Origin: Methyloferula stellata AR4
Lineage (GTDB): Bacteria; Pseudomonadota; Alphaproteobacteria; Rhizobiales; Beijerinckiaceae
Direction of reading: 5' to 3'
Assembly (NCBI RefSeq): GCF_000385335.1
Contig: NZ_ARWA01000001.1
Location: forward strand, 2,000,001-2,064,000
Length of the DNA: 64,000 bases
Below are positions 54,530-64,000 of the stretch, piece after piece. The notes beneath the pieces were generated by a model that was not told the DNA's origin, made no database searches, and saw nothing but the letters and a program-made list of their open reading frames with translations. Every line of letters starts with the position of its first letter. The first letter of the stretch is position 1. The translations under genes and the position numbers were made by a program.

Positions 54530-55849
54530 ATGGTCGCAATTTCGCCGGAGGCCCTGATACGACGGCCGGCTAAGCCGTTCTATCAGGTCCTCTATGTGCA
54601 GGTCCTGTTTGCCATCGTGCTGGGCACCATTGTCGGCTGGCTGTTCCCGCATTTTGCGACCAATGACTGGATCAAGGCGCTCGGCGACGGATTCGTCAAA
54701 CTCATCAAGATGGTCATCGCGCCGATCATCTTCTGCACGGTGGTCTCCGGCATTGCGCATGTCTCCGACGCCAAGAAGGTCGGGCGCGTCGGCGTCAAGG
54801 CGCTGCTCTATTTTGAAGTCGTTTCCACCGCGGCCCTGTTGATCGGGCTCGTTATCGGCAATGTCGTCAAGCCGGGCGCCGGCTTTTCCGGCCAGGGCAA
54901 CGCCGAGGCAGTCGCCGCTTTCACCAAACAGGCCGAGGCGCAAAAGACCGTCGACTTCGTCTTGAACATCATTCCCGACAGCGTCGTCGGCGGCTTCGCC
55001 AAGGGCGAGATTCTGCAGGTTTTGCTGTTCTCGGTGCTTTTCGGCTTTGCAATGCTGGCGCTCGGCGACCGCGTCGAAAAACTGCGCTCGGTGATCGACG
55101 ATCTGACCCAGGCCGTCTTCGGTGTCATCAATATCGTGATGAAGGCCGCTCCCATCGGCGCCTTTGGCGCCATGGCTTACACGGTCGGCAGATACGGGCA
55201 CGAGGCGCTCTGGAATCTCGCAGGCCTCATCCTGACGTTCTATGCTGCGTCGGCGATCTTCATCCTTGTGGTCCTCGGGACCATCGCCGCCTTGGCCGGC
55301 TTCAACATCTTGAAGTTTCTGCGCTACATCAAGGATGAGCTTCTGATCGTGCTGGGCACGAGCTCGTCGGAAAGCGCGTTGCCGCAACTCATGCGGAAAC
55401 TGGAGAAGCTCGGCTGTTCGAAACCCGTCGTCGGGCTTGTGGTGCCGACCGGCTATTCCTTCAATCTCGACGGCACCAATATCTATATGACATTGACGAC
55501 GCTGTTCATCGCCCAGGCGCTGGGCTTTCCGCTCGACCTTGAGCAGCAATTGACGATCATCGTCGTCGCCATGCTGGCTTCGAAGGGGGCAAGCGGCGTG
55601 ACCGGCGCGGGCTTCATCACGCTTGCGGCGACGCTTTCAGTGATCAATCCGGCACTCGTGCCGGGCATGGCGATCGTACTCGGCATCGATAAATTCATGA
55701 GCGAAAACCGGGCCCTGACGAATATTATCGGCAATGGTGTCGCGACCGTCGTCGTCGCCGGCTGGGAAAATGAACTCGACCGCGCCACTTTAAAGCGCGA
55801 ACTCGACGCCCACGGCCCGGAACCGGAAGCCGCGCACGCCGCCGAATAG
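54530..55849 (+). CDS. dctA: C4-dicarboxylate transporter DctA
   Basis: A 439-residue sodium:dicarboxylate symporter family protein importing succinate, malate or fumarate across the inner membrane. Family features: [19 protein letters not shown], the hairpin motif [29 protein letters not shown] and [15 protein letters not shown]. Eight helices and two hairpins are expected. No dctBD regulators are present. It lies between uvrA and ssb. Confidence 0.93.
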   Translation: MVAISPEALIRRPAKPFYQVLYVQVLFAIVLGTIVGWLFPHFATNDWIKALGDGFVKLIKMVIAPIIFCTVVSGIAHVSDAKKVGRVGVKALLYFEVVSTAALLIGLVIGNVVKPGAGFSGQGNAEAVAAFTKQAEAQKTVDFVLNIIPDSVVGGFAKGEILQVLLFSVLFGFAMLALGDRVEKLRSVIDDLTQAVFGVINIVMKAAPIGAFGAMAYTVGRYGHEALWNLAGLILTFYAASAIFILVVLGTIAALAGFNILKFLRYIKDELLIVLGTSSSESALPQLMRKLEKLGCSKPVVGLVVPTGYSFNLDGTNIYMTLTTLFIAQALGFPLDLEQQLTIIVVAMLASKGASGVTGAGFITLAATLSVINPALVPGMAIVLGIDKFMSENRALTNIIGNGVATVVVAGWENELDRATLKRELDAHGPEPEAAHAAE

Positions 55850-56012
55850 GCCGGAAAACCGCGCGGAAGGCTTGCTTTCAGCGCGAGCAGGCTTTAAGAA
55901 CAAATAAAGAACATTATTCTTTAGTGGATGGCTGGATTGCGGTGCTGCCCCTGGCGGCGCGCGGGTCTAAGGTCAATATCAAGATGTCAGTTTCAAGTAT
56001 GAGGAGAGCGTC

Positions 56013-56516
56013 ATGGCCGGAAGCGTCAACAAGGTCATTCTCGTCGGCAATCTCGGACGCGATCCGGAAGTGCGGCGGATGAATTCGGGGGATTCGGTCG
56101 TGAGCTTCAGCGTGGCGACGACGGAATCCTGGCGGGACAAAATGTCGGGCGAGCGCAAGGAGCGCACCGAATGGCATAATGTCGTGATCTTCAACGAGAA
56201 CCTCGGCAAGATCGCCGAGCAATATTGCAAGAAGGGCTCGAAGGTCTATCTCGAAGGCCAATTGCAGACGAGGGAATATCAGGACAAGGACGGCAATCCG
56301 CGCAAGGTGACGGAAGTTGTCTTGCAGCGCTTCCGCGGCGAACTCACTCTGCTCGACAGCCGCGGCCGGGGCGGCGACATGTCGGATGGAGATTCCGGCT
56401 CCTACGAATCCTCGGGCGGCGGGAGCTTTGGCCGTCAGTCTCCGATGGAGAAGCGCCCGGCGGCCGCAGGGTCGGGCCGCATGGCCGATGTGATCGACGA
56501 CGATATCCCGTTCTAG
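56013..56516 (+). CDS. ssb: Single-stranded DNA-binding protein
   Basis: A 167-residue SSB. The OB-fold starts MAGSVNKVILVGNLGRDPEV and runs to about residue 115; a Gly/Ser-rich linker follows, ending in the acidic tip DDDIPF that recruits replication and repair partners. It stands 163 bases after dctA with its own likely promoter. Confidence 0.97.
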   Translation: MAGSVNKVILVGNLGRDPEVRRMNSGDSVVSFSVATTESWRDKMSGERKERTEWHNVVIFNENLGKIAEQYCKKGSKVYLEGQLQTREYQDKDGNPRKVTEVVLQRFRGELTLLDSRGRGGDMSDGDSGSYESSGGGSFGRQSPMEKRPAAAGSGRMADVIDDDIPF

Positions 56517-56543
56517 TCGCTTGCTAAAGTTTGGTGGGAAGCG

Positions 56544-56658
56544 CTCGTGCTTCGAGACGCGCTTCTAAGGAAGCGCTCCTCTGCATGACGGCTTTGTGAT
56601 CAGCTGCTTAGCCCTCATCCTGAGGAGCGTGCGCAGCATGCGTCTCGAAGGACGAGGG
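56544..56658. repeat. Two CCCTCATCC-type palindromic repeats
   Basis: A diverged copy (56544-56591, with CTTCGAGACGCG and GCATGACGG) and a well-preserved copy in the opposite orientation (56612-56658, CCCTCATCCTGAGGAGC to GGACGAGGG). They fill the gap between ssb and the MetX-like gene, leaving only 21 bases before the latter's start. Confidence 0.85.
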
Positions 56659-56679
56659 CGCTCGAAATCGTGTTTGAGC

Positions 56680-57765
56680 ATGATCGTCCAGAAAAAAACC
56701 TTCGAGCTTCCGAGCTTCCAGACCCAAAGCGGGAGGCTCATTAAGAATCTCTGCGTCGGCTGGGAAAGCTACGGCACGCTCAATGCCGATAAATCGAACG
56801 CTATTCTGATCGCGCATTATTTTTCCGGCACCAGCCACGCCGCCGGCAAATATGCGGAAGAAGACGCGCTGCCCGGCTATTGGGACGATCTGATCGGCCC
56901 GGGCAAAGCGATCGACACCGATCGCTATTTCGTCTTTTCGTCCGATACGCTCGTCAATCTCAATGCGCGCGACAAGAATGTCGTGACGACGGGTCCGGCG
57001 AGCCTCGATCCCGATACGGGCAAGCCTTATGGGCTCTCTTTTCCGCTGGTCTCGATCCGCGATTTCGTCGGCGTACAGAAAGAACTTGTCGATCATCTCG
57101 GCATTAAAAAACTGCATGCCGTGATGGGGCCGTCCATGGGCGGCTTGCAGACATTGTGCTGGGCTTCGTCTTTCCCCGACATGATGGAGCGCATCGTCCC
57201 GGTGATTTGCGCAGGTGTGATCGACGCGTGGCTCACCGCCTGGCTCGGCCTTTGGGCCGCGCCGATCTATGCCGATCCAGCCTGGAAGAACGGCGCCTAT
57301 GCGCCCGACGCGCAACCTGTCAAAGGTCTTACGCTGGCTCTGCGATTGGTCACGCTTCAAGCCAATCATTGGCTTTGGGCCGATGCACAATTCGGCCGCG
57401 CTTTTGCCGTCGAGGGGGCTGATCCTGGGGCCGATCTTGCAAATAGGTTCAAGGTCGAAGCTGCGATTGCCGATCTGGCTGCGGCCCGGGCTGCCGTCTC
57501 CGACGCCAATCATCTTCTCTATCTCGTCAAGGCGAACCAGACCTTTTCGGCCGATCTCGCGGCGATCAAAGCCCGGACCTTGCTGCTCTATACGCCGACA
57601 GACCAGGTGTTCCGACAAGAACACGTCTTGGCGACGGCGGCCGCTATCGTGCAGGGCCATGCCATTGTGGAGACGGCCGAGATCCTCGGGCCTTACGGTC
57701 ATCTCAACGGATTGGCGGCGCTGGCGCCCCTGGGCGCCAAGATCGCGGAATTTTTGGCGCGATAG
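56680..57765 (+). CDS. MetX-like alpha/beta hydrolase (homoserine acetyltransferase family)
   Basis: A 361-residue alpha/beta-hydrolase of the MetX family. The nucleophile elbow GPSMGGLQTLCWASSF has the catalytic Ser, the Asp is likely in LLLYTPTDQVF and the His in GPYGHLNGL. The family core is kept, but the elbow lacks the canonical GGSMGG and the end differs from true MetX, so it may be a paralogue acting on another substrate. Start ATG 56680 (MIVQKK); upstream frames lie in the repeat. Confidence 0.82.
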   Translation: MIVQKKTFELPSFQTQSGRLIKNLCVGWESYGTLNADKSNAILIAHYFSGTSHAAGKYAEEDALPGYWDDLIGPGKAIDTDRYFVFSSDTLVNLNARDKNVVTTGPASLDPDTGKPYGLSFPLVSIRDFVGVQKELVDHLGIKKLHAVMGPSMGGLQTLCWASSFPDMMERIVPVICAGVIDAWLTAWLGLWAAPIYADPAWKNGAYAPDAQPVKGLTLALRLVTLQANHWLWADAQFGRAFAVEGADPGADLANRFKVEAAIADLAAARAAVSDANHLLYLVKANQTFSADLAAIKARTLLLYTPTDQVFRQEHVLATAAAIVQGHAIVETAEILGPYGHLNGLAALAPLGAKIAEFLAR

Positions 57766-57975
57766 AGCATCGGCTCCTTTGGGACGATCCCACGCTCAAA
57801 CAAAGAGATAGAGCAATCCCGGCATGGGCCGCCTGACGCCCGATTGGGCAGTTTGGCTCTTGCTTTTTTAAAAATATATTTATTCAATGGACTAACTATA
57901 TAGATATCCCGCAAATGTGAGTGGGACCTGCTGCGCGATCTTGCGTTAACCAGCCAAATTCGAGGAGAGGCTGTT

Positions 57976-59238
57976 TTGATCGAAGAAAAATCGGAGCCCG
58001 TCGATCCGGGCCGCAGAAGGCTTGTCGCGGGTGCGGCCGCCCTTGCGGGCGGATTTCTCGCAGGCGGCGGAAGCCGCGCCGACACCGCGGATTCGTCCAA
58101 GATTCCCGAATGGACGAAGGTGCAAGGCGCGCCGATCGAAACGCCGCCCTATGGCGTGCCTTCGCCCTTCGAAAAGGATGTCGTGCGGCGGACGCGCGGG
58201 GGAATGAACTTTCCTTTTCCGAGCGCTGCCTATAGCGACACGCCCTTGCAGGATCTGCATGGCATCATCACGCCCAATGGTCTCCACTATGAGCGTCATC
58301 ATGCCGGCGTGCCGGCGATCGATCCCGACCAGCATCGGCTTTTGATCCATGGGCTCGTCGAGCGTCCGTTGAGCCTGTCGATGGCGGACATCGCCCGCTA
58401 TCCCTCCGTTTCGCGCACCTATTTCCTCGAATGTTCCGGCAATACGCAGGGCTGGGCCAATGCCAAGAAGGAATGGACCGCGCAGGATTCGCACGGGCTT
58501 TTGAGCTGCGCGGAATGGACCGGCGTGCCGCTCTCGACCGTGCTCGCCGAGGCGGGCTTGAAGCCGCAAGCCAAATGGCTTCTGGCCGAAGGCGCCGATG
58601 CCTCCGCCATGACGCGCTCCATCCCGGTCGAAAAGGCGCTCGACGATGCGATCCTCGCCTATGCGCAAAATGGCGAGCGGCTACGGCCGGAGCAGGGCTA
58701 TCCGCTGCGGCTCTTCTTGCCCGGTTTTGAGGGCAATATGAGCGTCAAATGGCTGCGCCGCTTGAAGGTTGGGGATCAGCCCTTTTTTACACGCGAAGAA
58801 ACCTCGAAATATACGGGCCTGTTGCCGGATGGCACGGCAACGAGCTTCAATTTCGTCATGGAGGTGAAATCGGTCATCACGTATCCATCGGGCGGGCAGC
58901 AATTGCGCGATCCGGGCTTTCACGAAATTTCCGGCCTCGCCTGGTCGGGCCGCGGCCGGATCAGCCGCGTCGATGTCTCGACCGATGGCGGGGCGACATG
59001 GCGCGCGGCGCAATTGCAGGAGCCCGTCCTCAACAAATGCCTGACGCGCTTTCGCTTACCCTGGACCTGGGACGGCCGCGAAGCTCTGCTGCAGAGCCGG
59101 GCGACGGACGAGTTCGGCAATGTGCAGCCGACGCATGATGCACTCGTCGCCAAGCTCGGGACCAACTTCTACTATCATTATAATGCGATCCACACGTGGC
59201 GCATCGAACCGAGCGGGGCCTTGTCCTATGCTGTGTGA
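57976..59238 (+). CDS. soxC: Sulfite dehydrogenase-like molybdoenzyme (SoxC type)
   Basis: A 420-residue sulfite-oxidase-family protein. Twin-arginine-like leader GRRRLVAGAAALAGGFLAGG; Mo-coordinating Cys in YFLECSGNTQGW; molybdopterin contacts around WTGVPLSTVLAEAG and LFLPGFEGNMSVKWLRRLKVG; a C-terminal dimerisation domain (FHEISGLAWSGRGRISRVDVS). SoxC works with the cytochrome SoxD in thiosulfate or sulfite oxidation in the periplasm. The start is TTG 57976 behind GAGGAGAGG. Its stop overlaps the next gene's start. Confidence 0.88.
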   Translation: MIEEKSEPVDPGRRRLVAGAAALAGGFLAGGGSRADTADSSKIPEWTKVQGAPIETPPYGVPSPFEKDVVRRTRGGMNFPFPSAAYSDTPLQDLHGIITPNGLHYERHHAGVPAIDPDQHRLLIHGLVERPLSLSMADIARYPSVSRTYFLECSGNTQGWANAKKEWTAQDSHGLLSCAEWTGVPLSTVLAEAGLKPQAKWLLAEGADASAMTRSIPVEKALDDAILAYAQNGERLRPEQGYPLRLFLPGFEGNMSVKWLRRLKVGDQPFFTREETSKYTGLLPDGTATSFNFVMEVKSVITYPSGGQQLRDPGFHEISGLAWSGRGRISRVDVSTDGGATWRAAQLQEPVLNKCLTRFRLPWTWDGREALLQSRATDEFGNVQPTHDALVAKLGTNFYYHYNAIHTWRIEPSGALSYAV

Positions 59239-59782
59239 TCCGCGCGCTGCGATGATCCTTGCTGCCATTCTCGTTACGCTGCCGGTGCAAGGCGAGCCGG
59301 CGCGCTTTGGCTTCGGCCGCGCGCCGACGCCGGCCGAAATCGCGGCCTTCGATATCGATGTGCGCCCCGACGGCCAGGGCCTGCCGCCCGGCCATGGCAG
59401 CGTACAGGACGGCGCCAAGATCTTCGCAACAACCTGCGCGTCCTGCCATGGAGAGAAGGGCGAAACGGCCGTGCCGACCGGGGCGGTGCTCGTCGGCGGC
59501 CAGGGCACGCTCAAGAGCGCAAAGCCGGTGAAGACCATTGGCAGCTATTGGCCTTATGCGACCACCCTCTATGACTATATCCGCCGCGCCATGCCTTTCA
59601 ACGCGCCGCAATCGCTCTCGAATGACGAGGTCTATGCGGTCACAGCTTATCTGCTCTCGCTGAACAAGATCGTGCCTGACAATGCCGTGCTCGATGCGCG
59701 AACTTTGCCGGAGGTTCGCATGCCGAACCGCGACGGTTTCAAGCCTGCCGATTGGCAGCACGGGGAGGCCGTTCAGAAGTAA
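59228..59782 (+). CDS. soxD: c-type cytochrome partner of SoxC (SoxD type)
   Basis: A 184-residue exported cytochrome c. A hydrophobic leader (MILAAILVTLPVQG) is followed by FDIDVRPDGQGLPPGHGSV, typical of SoxD, then the haem motif CASCHGEKG and a later axial Met in RRAMPFNAPQSL. It overlaps soxC by 11 bases, so the two form a translationally coupled pair. Inferred role: electron acceptor for the molybdoenzyme. Confidence 0.88.
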   Translation: MLCDPRAAMILAAILVTLPVQGEPARFGFGRAPTPAEIAAFDIDVRPDGQGLPPGHGSVQDGAKIFATTCASCHGEKGETAVPTGAVLVGGQGTLKSAKPVKTIGSYWPYATTLYDYIRRAMPFNAPQSLSNDEVYAVTAYLLSLNKIVPDNAVLDARTLPEVRMPNRDGFKPADWQHGEAVQK

Positions 59783-59945
59783 AAAAATGCGGCATCTTCA
59801 ACAGCCTGTGCACATTCTGGGATGGTCGCGTAAGTGGTTGGAAATACGGGGTGTTTTTATAGCTGTTTGACGGCTCGTAACTGGCTATCGGCGGCCCGAT
59901 AGATTATATGTTGGGTAATACCCCGCAGCTTTGGATTGACCCGCC

Positions 59946-62777
59946 TTGGCCGATAACGACGAGAATGGCGCCGGACCGCCCGGTTCCGACGTTCGCCCCG
60001 TTTCCATTTCCGACGAAATGCGCCGCAGCTATCTCGATTATGCGATGAGCGTGATCGTCAGCCGTGCGCTGCCCGACGTGCGCGACGGCTTGAAGCCCGT
60101 GCATCGCCGCATTCTGTTTTCGATGCATGAGAACAATCACACGCCCGACCGGCCGCATGTGAAATGTTCGCGCATCGTCGGCGACACGATGGGCAAATAT
60201 CATCCGCACGGCGACCAGGCGATCTATGATGCGCTGGTGCGCATGGCGCAGCTCTTTTCGATGCGGCTGCCCTTGATCGACGGGCAGGGCAATTTCGGCT
60301 CGGTCGATGGCGATCCGCCGGCCGCCATGCGTTACACCGAGGCGCGTCTTGCCCGCCCGGCGATGGCGCTGCTCGAAGATATCGACAATGACACGGTCGA
60401 TTTCCAGCCGAACTATGACGGCAAGGAACACGAACCCGTCGTTCTGCCAGCCCGTTTTCCCAATCTTCTCGTCAATGGCGCGGGCGGCATCGCCGTCGGC
60501 ATGGCGACGAATATTCCGCCGCATAATCTGGGCGAAGTCATTGATGCGTGCCTCGCGCTGATCGATCGGCCCGAGATGACGATCGAAGAGCTGATGCAGA
60601 TCGTGCCGGGGCCGGATTTTCCGACCGGCGGCAGCATTTTGGGTCGCGCCGGAATCCGTTCGGCCTATTTGACGGGCCGCGGATCCATTCTCACCCGCGC
60701 GAAGGTCGAGATCGAGGAAATGCGCAAGGAGCGCGAGGCGCTCATCGTCACCGAGATCCCCTATCAGGTGAACAAGGCGACGCTGATCGAAAAGATCGCC
60801 GAACTCGTACGCGAGAAGAAGGTCGAGGGCATTTCCGATCTGCGCGACGAATCCGATCGCGACGGCATGCGCATCGTCATCGAATTGAAGCGCGATGCCG
60901 TCGCCGATGTCGTGCTCAATCAGCTTTGGCGGTTCACCTCGCTGCAATCGAGTTTTCCCGCCAATATGATCGCGCTGAACGGCGGCCGCCCGGAGGTCTT
61001 GAACCTCAAGGATTTCCTGCGCGCTTTCGTCGACTTCCGCGAAGAGGTCGTGACGCGGCGTATCCGGCACCTTCTTGGAAAAGCGCGCGACGCGGCGCAT
61101 CTGCAAGTCGGTCTTGCCATCGCCGTCGCCAATATAGATGAGGTGATCCGCCTCATTCGCACCTCCGCCGATGCGGCGGCGGCGCGCGAGGCCTTGATGG
61201 CGCGCGATTGGCCGGCGCATGACATGGCGCCGCTCGTCTTGCTCATCGCCGACCCGCGCCATGTCTTGACCGAAAACGGCACTTGCCGTCTGTCGGAGGC
61301 GCAGGCGCGCGCGATCCTCGAACTGCGGCTGCAGCGTCTGACCGCGCTCGGCCGCGAGGAGATTGCCGAGAGCTTGAACAAGCTCGCAGGCGAGATCGCC
61401 GATTATCTCGACATCCTGCGCTCGCGCACGCGGCTCTTCGGCATCATCAAAGATGAGCTGACCGAGATCAAAACCGCCCATGCGACGCCACGGCGAAGCA
61501 TCATTCTCGACAGCGACGCCGGTGTTGAGGACGAAGATCTGATCCAGCGCGAGGATATGGTCGTCACCGTCTCGCATGCCGGCTATGTGAAACGCGTGCC
61601 GCTTTCGACCTATCGGGCGCAAAGGCGCGGCGGCAAGGGCCGCTCCGGTATGCAGACGAAGGACGAGGATTTCGTCGCGCGGCTTTTCGTGGCCTCAACC
61701 CATACGCCGGTGCTGTTCTTTTCCTCACATGGGCAAGTCTACAAAGAAAAGGTCTGGCGCCTGCCGCTGTCGGCGCCGACGGCGCGCGGCAAAGCGCTCG
61801 TCAATATTCTGCCGCTCGAACAGGGCGAGCGAATCACGACCATCATGCCTTTGCCGGAAGACGAGACGAAGTGGGAAACGCTCGACGTGATGTTCGCCAC
61901 GACACGCGGCACGGTGAGACGCAACAAGCTCTCCGATTTCGCTCAGGTGAACCGCGCCGGCAAGATAGCTATGCGCATCGACGAGGGCGAGGAAATCGTC
62001 GACGTGCAGATCTGCACGGAAGACAAGGATGTTCTGCTGACAACGGCGAACGGTCAGTGCATTCGTTTCGCTGTGACTGACGTCCGTGTTTTCAAGGGTC
62101 GCGATTCGATGGGCGTGCGCGGCATCGCGCTTGCCGAAGGCGACAGGGTGATTTCGCTTGCGATCCTGCGCCATATCGATGTCGACGCGGGCGAGCGTCT
62201 CGCCTACCTGAAAAACAGGCGTGCCGTTGCCGGTGAACCGTCGGGGGATACGGCCCTCGAAGTCGTGCCCGACGATGTGGCGTCGGAAGGCGCTGAGGCC
62301 GAGCCCGTGCAGGCAGCAAGCCTTTCCGTCGAGCGGCTCGCGCAATTGTCGGAAGCCGAGCAGGTGATTCTGACGATTTCGGCCAATGGATATGGCAAGC
62401 GCACATCGTCTTTCGAATATCGTGTTACCGGGCGCGGCGGCAAAGGCATTGTCGCGATGGCCGTCAATACACGCAACGGCAAGCTTGTCGCCTCCATGCC
62501 GGTCGAGGAGGGCGACGAGATCATGCTGGTGACGAATGGCGGCCAATTGATCCGCTGTCCGGTCGAGGGCATCCGCGTCGCCGGGCGTGGCACGCAAGGC
62601 GTCATCGTCTTCGATACGGCAGAGGACGAAGAGGTCGTCTCGGTCGAGTGCATCACCGAGGAAGAGCGCGGCGGCGGCGACGAGCCTGAGAGAGGACCCG
62701 ACGAGGCCGGGCCTGACGAGCCTGCACCGGACGCGGGTCCGGATGAGTCAGATCCCGGCACGGACGAACCGGGCTAG
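59946..62777 (+). CDS. gyrA: DNA gyrase subunit A
   Basis: Breaks and rejoins DNA strands while gyrase adds negative supercoils. The N-terminal part carries the winged-helix and catalytic Tyr region ([11 protein letters not shown]) and the quinolone-pocket segment [18 protein letters not shown]; the C-terminal beta-pinwheel has repeated blades and the GyrA box RRGGKGRSG. It ends in an acidic Asp/Glu/Pro-rich tail. The only reasonable start is TTG 59946 (MADNDENG), because an in-frame stop lies just upstream. Confidence 0.96.
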   Translation: MADNDENGAGPPGSDVRPVSISDEMRRSYLDYAMSVIVSRALPDVRDGLKPVHRRILFSMHENNHTPDRPHVKCSRIVGDTMGKYHPHGDQAIYDALVRMAQLFSMRLPLIDGQGNFGSVDGDPPAAMRYTEARLARPAMALLEDIDNDTVDFQPNYDGKEHEPVVLPARFPNLLVNGAGGIAVGMATNIPPHNLGEVIDACLALIDRPEMTIEELMQIVPGPDFPTGGSILGRAGIRSAYLTGRGSILTRAKVEIEEMRKEREALIVTEIPYQVNKATLIEKIAELVREKKVEGISDLRDESDRDGMRIVIELKRDAVADVVLNQLWRFTSLQSSFPANMIALNGGRPEVLNLKDFLRAFVDFREEVVTRRIRHLLGKARDAAHLQVGLAIAVANIDEVIRLIRTSADAAAAREALMARDWPAHDMAPLVLLIADPRHVLTENGTCRLSEAQARAILELRLQRLTALGREEIAESLNKLAGEIADYLDILRSRTRLFGIIKDELTEIKTAHATPRRSIILDSDAGVEDEDLIQREDMVVTVSHAGYVKRVPLSTYRAQRRGGKGRSGMQTKDEDFVARLFVASTHTPVLFFSSHGQVYKEKVWRLPLSAPTARGKALVNILPLEQGERITTIMPLPEDETKWETLDVMFATTRGTVRRNKLSDFAQVNRAGKIAMRIDEGEEIVDVQICTEDKDVLLTTANGQCIRFAVTDVRVFKGRDSMGVRGIALAEGDRVISLAILRHIDVDAGERLAYLKNRRAVAGEPSGDTALEVVPDDVASEGAEAEPVQAASLSVERLAQLSEAEQVILTISANGYGKRTSSFEYRVTGRGGKGIVAMAVNTRNGKLVASMPVEEGDEIMLVTNGGQLIRCPVEGIRVAGRGTQGVIVFDTAEDEEVVSVECITEEERGGGDEPERGPDEAGPDEPAPDAGPDESDPGTDEPG

Positions 62778-62798
62778 ACGTCTATACAAACTGTGTTG

Positions 62799-62904
62799 CC
62801 CTCTCCTTCGAGACGCGAGCTGCGCTCGCTCCTCAGGATGAGGGCAACCTTCCCAAGCCCTCATGCTGAGGAGGCGCTGAAAGCGCCGTCTCGAAGCACG
62901 AGGG
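62799..62904. repeat. Two CCCTCATCC-type palindromic repeats, inverted pair
   Basis: Copies at 62799-62844 (CCCTCTCCTTCGAGACGCG to GGATGAGGG) and 62858-62904 (CCCTCATGCTGAGGAGGCGC to GCACGAGGG), in opposite orientations, just after gyrA. Same family as the clusters at 45460 and 56544. Confidence 0.85.
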
Positions 62905-62955
62905 CGTCAGGCGTTCGATAATTCGCCTGAAGACATCTGGCAGAGTTTGGGATCG

Positions 62956-63606
62956 ATGGCTGATAGTGATGCAACCGACGAACAACTGCCCGGCCTGCCG
63001 GCCGATGCCTTTCTGAAAGAAGACCCGTCGCCGGATCAGCTCTTCTATGCGGCGCCGCGTTTCGTCGCTCATATTGACGGCAATGCGGTCGAAGCCGTCA
63101 CCGCGCTTTATCACGATGTCTTGCCGGCGGGCGGGGTGATCCTCGATCTCATGTCGTCTTGGATCAGCCATTTGCCGCCCGACGTCGCCTATGGCGAAGT
63201 CATCGGTCATGGCATGAACGCGATGGAATTGAAGGCCAATCCGCGGCTCAAGCGGTTCTTCGTTCAAAATCTCAACGAAAATCAGGTCCTGCCGCTCGAA
63301 GCCCAAAGCGTCGACGCGGCGGCAATTTGCGTCTCGATCCAATATTTGCAGAAGCCCGTCGCCGTGTTGCGCGATCTTGTGCGCGTGTTGAAGCCTGGCG
63401 GCTTGGTGTCGATCACCTTCTCGAACCGGTGCTTTCCGACGAAGGCGGTCGCGGTCTGGCAGGCGTTGCGGGACGAAGACCATGCGAAGCTCGTGACGCT
63501 TTATCTCGAACATGCGGGCTTCGCGCAGGTCGAGACCCGCGCGCTGGTCGAGCCGGGGCAAAAGGGCATCGATCCGCTCTGGGCCGTGATCGGGCGGACC
63601 GCCTGA
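62956..63606 (+). CDS. Class I SAM-dependent methyltransferase
   Basis: A 216-residue methyltransferase of the type 11 group. The first strand and Gly-poor SAM loop are AGGVILDLMSSWISHLP, strand 2 VIGHGMNAMELKAN, the PLEAQSVDAAAICVSIQYL region corresponds to motif II, and VLKPGGLVSITFSNRC is motif III. The first loop lacks the usual GxGxG, so it may be specialised. Substrate unknown. ATG 62956 preferred over TTG 62947. Confidence 0.82.
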   Translation: MADSDATDEQLPGLPADAFLKEDPSPDQLFYAAPRFVAHIDGNAVEAVTALYHDVLPAGGVILDLMSSWISHLPPDVAYGEVIGHGMNAMELKANPRLKRFFVQNLNENQVLPLEAQSVDAAAICVSIQYLQKPVAVLRDLVRVLKPGGLVSITFSNRCFPTKAVAVWQALRDEDHAKLVTLYLEHAGFAQVETRALVEPGQKGIDPLWAVIGRTA

Positions 63607-63664
63607 TCTCGAACGATCGCGGGCTTTGAGGCCTAGCAGGGTTGCAAGGCGATCCGATTTCCTC

Positions 63665-63904
63665 TCAACCGCAGATGTAGCTTTTTAAACTGCCCGCCTG
63701 CGGCTGATTGATGCCCTGCAATCTCTGGCCTAAAGCTGCGGTATCGGACTCTCTTTGAACCATGCCGTCCCATTCATGCGACGCGACGACAATAACAAGC
63801 CGATCTCCATCGCGGGCTATCGATTGCGGTCCGATCGTGAGGGCATGATCGATCAATTGCGGCAGTTGACTCTGCGCCTCTTCAATATTCCAGACCGCGC
63901 TCAT
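63665..63904 (-). CDS. Phd/YefM-type antitoxin, no toxin seen
   Basis: A 79-residue Phd/YefM-like protein: SAVWNIEEAQSQLPQLIDHA (DNA-binding N-terminus), GPQSIARDGDRLVIVVAS and a C-terminal helix region. ATG 63904 follows AAAGGA. These antitoxins repress their own promoter and inhibit a partner toxin. Downstream on this strand there is only a 58-base gap before the methyltransferase end, with no room for a toxin; one could only lie upstream, beyond 64000. Confidence 0.75.
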   Translation of the reverse strand: MSAVWNIEEAQSQLPQLIDHALTIGPQSIARDGDRLVIVVASHEWDGMVQRESDTAALGQRLQGINQPQAGSLKSYICG

Positions 63905-64000
63905 TTTTAGTCCTTTCACGACCGAATTTAAAACAGGGAGCTCGTTTCGCGCGCGCCGGAAAACGTGCATGCAAATTCCGGCGTTTCGCATATTGTTCGA

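Noticed and set aside
60181-60260. Gln at the usual Ser83 position of GyrA ([10 protein letters not shown]) as a quinolone-resistance change
   Set aside because: As far as I recall, Gln at this position is common in alphaproteobacterial GyrA, so it is probably the wild-type state.
59904-61622. A 572-codon open frame antisense to gyrA
   Set aside because: Shadow of gyrA in GC-rich DNA; no recognisable domain in its product.
1-64000. CRISPR arrays, insertion sequences or prophage
   Set aside because: No regularly spaced direct repeats, no transposase or integrase genes and no phage structural genes were seen on either strand.

Overview
The window looks like a chromosomal segment from an alphaproteobacterium of the Hyphomicrobiales (Rhizobiales), most likely near Beijerinckiaceae. 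This is an inference from high-GC codon use, alphaproteobacterial families (DUF2865, DUF2155, an NDUFA12-type complex I subunit, class II DAHP synthase, B12-dependent ribonucleotide reductase, Omp25-like barrel) and several palindromic intergenic repeat families of rhizobial type. Almost all of it is core and metabolic DNA. No phage, IS transposase or CRISPR array is visible.

Layout. 0-9.4 kb: lipB with a small partner, tRNA-Leu(GAG), a group of secreted or membrane proteins of unknown function, a DUF900-type hydrolase lipoprotein, pcp, a TerC-like protein, a hotdog thioesterase, an MscS channel fused to a cyclic-nucleotide-binding-like domain, two related small proteins and tRNA-Val(CAC). 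9.4-18.5 kb: gph, rpiA, a DUF2059 protein, gor, a degenerate receiver protein, a DUF2252 protein, a PRC-barrel protein, a manganese catalase and DAHP synthase. 18.5-25.2 kb: a hicB gene followed by a frameshifted hicA, an extradiol-dioxygenase-like protein, nadE, and a three-gene periplasmic molybdenum hydroxylase operon (2Fe-2S subunit, molybdopterin subunit, c-type cytochrome). 25.2-39 kb: a PilZ gene coupled to a tiny membrane protein, gltX, DUF2865, creA, cysS-GNAT-cimA, a double-barrel porin, a second outer-membrane protein, aat, DUF2155 and NDUFA12. 39.3-43 kb: nrdJ. 43.0-45.4 kb: a visibly A+T-rich accessory island. 45.7-51 kb: a cluster of unknown genes with a putative zinc peptidase, an L,D-transpeptidase, a histone-deacetylase-like hydrolase and an orphan Flp pilin. 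51.3-64 kb: uvrA, dctA, ssb, a MetX-like hydrolase, soxC/soxD-like genes, gyrA, a methyltransferase and an orphan Phd-type antitoxin.

The most unusual part is the island directly behind nrdJ. It holds a PD-(D/E)XK nuclease-like gene that is one continuous reading frame except for a single in-frame TAG, followed by two overlapping genes whose small products resemble each other, then a truncated GIY-YIG nuclease gene and three copies of a palindromic repeat. Gene content and composition suggest a foreign defence-type or nuclease module that is decaying or is recoded at the TAG. Other observations of note are a palindromic repeat inserted between cysS and its neighbour with a 20-bp flanking duplication, a two-barrel outer-membrane fusion, a PilZ-coupled 57-residue membrane protein, and a hicA toxin broken by a frameshift beside an intact antitoxin.
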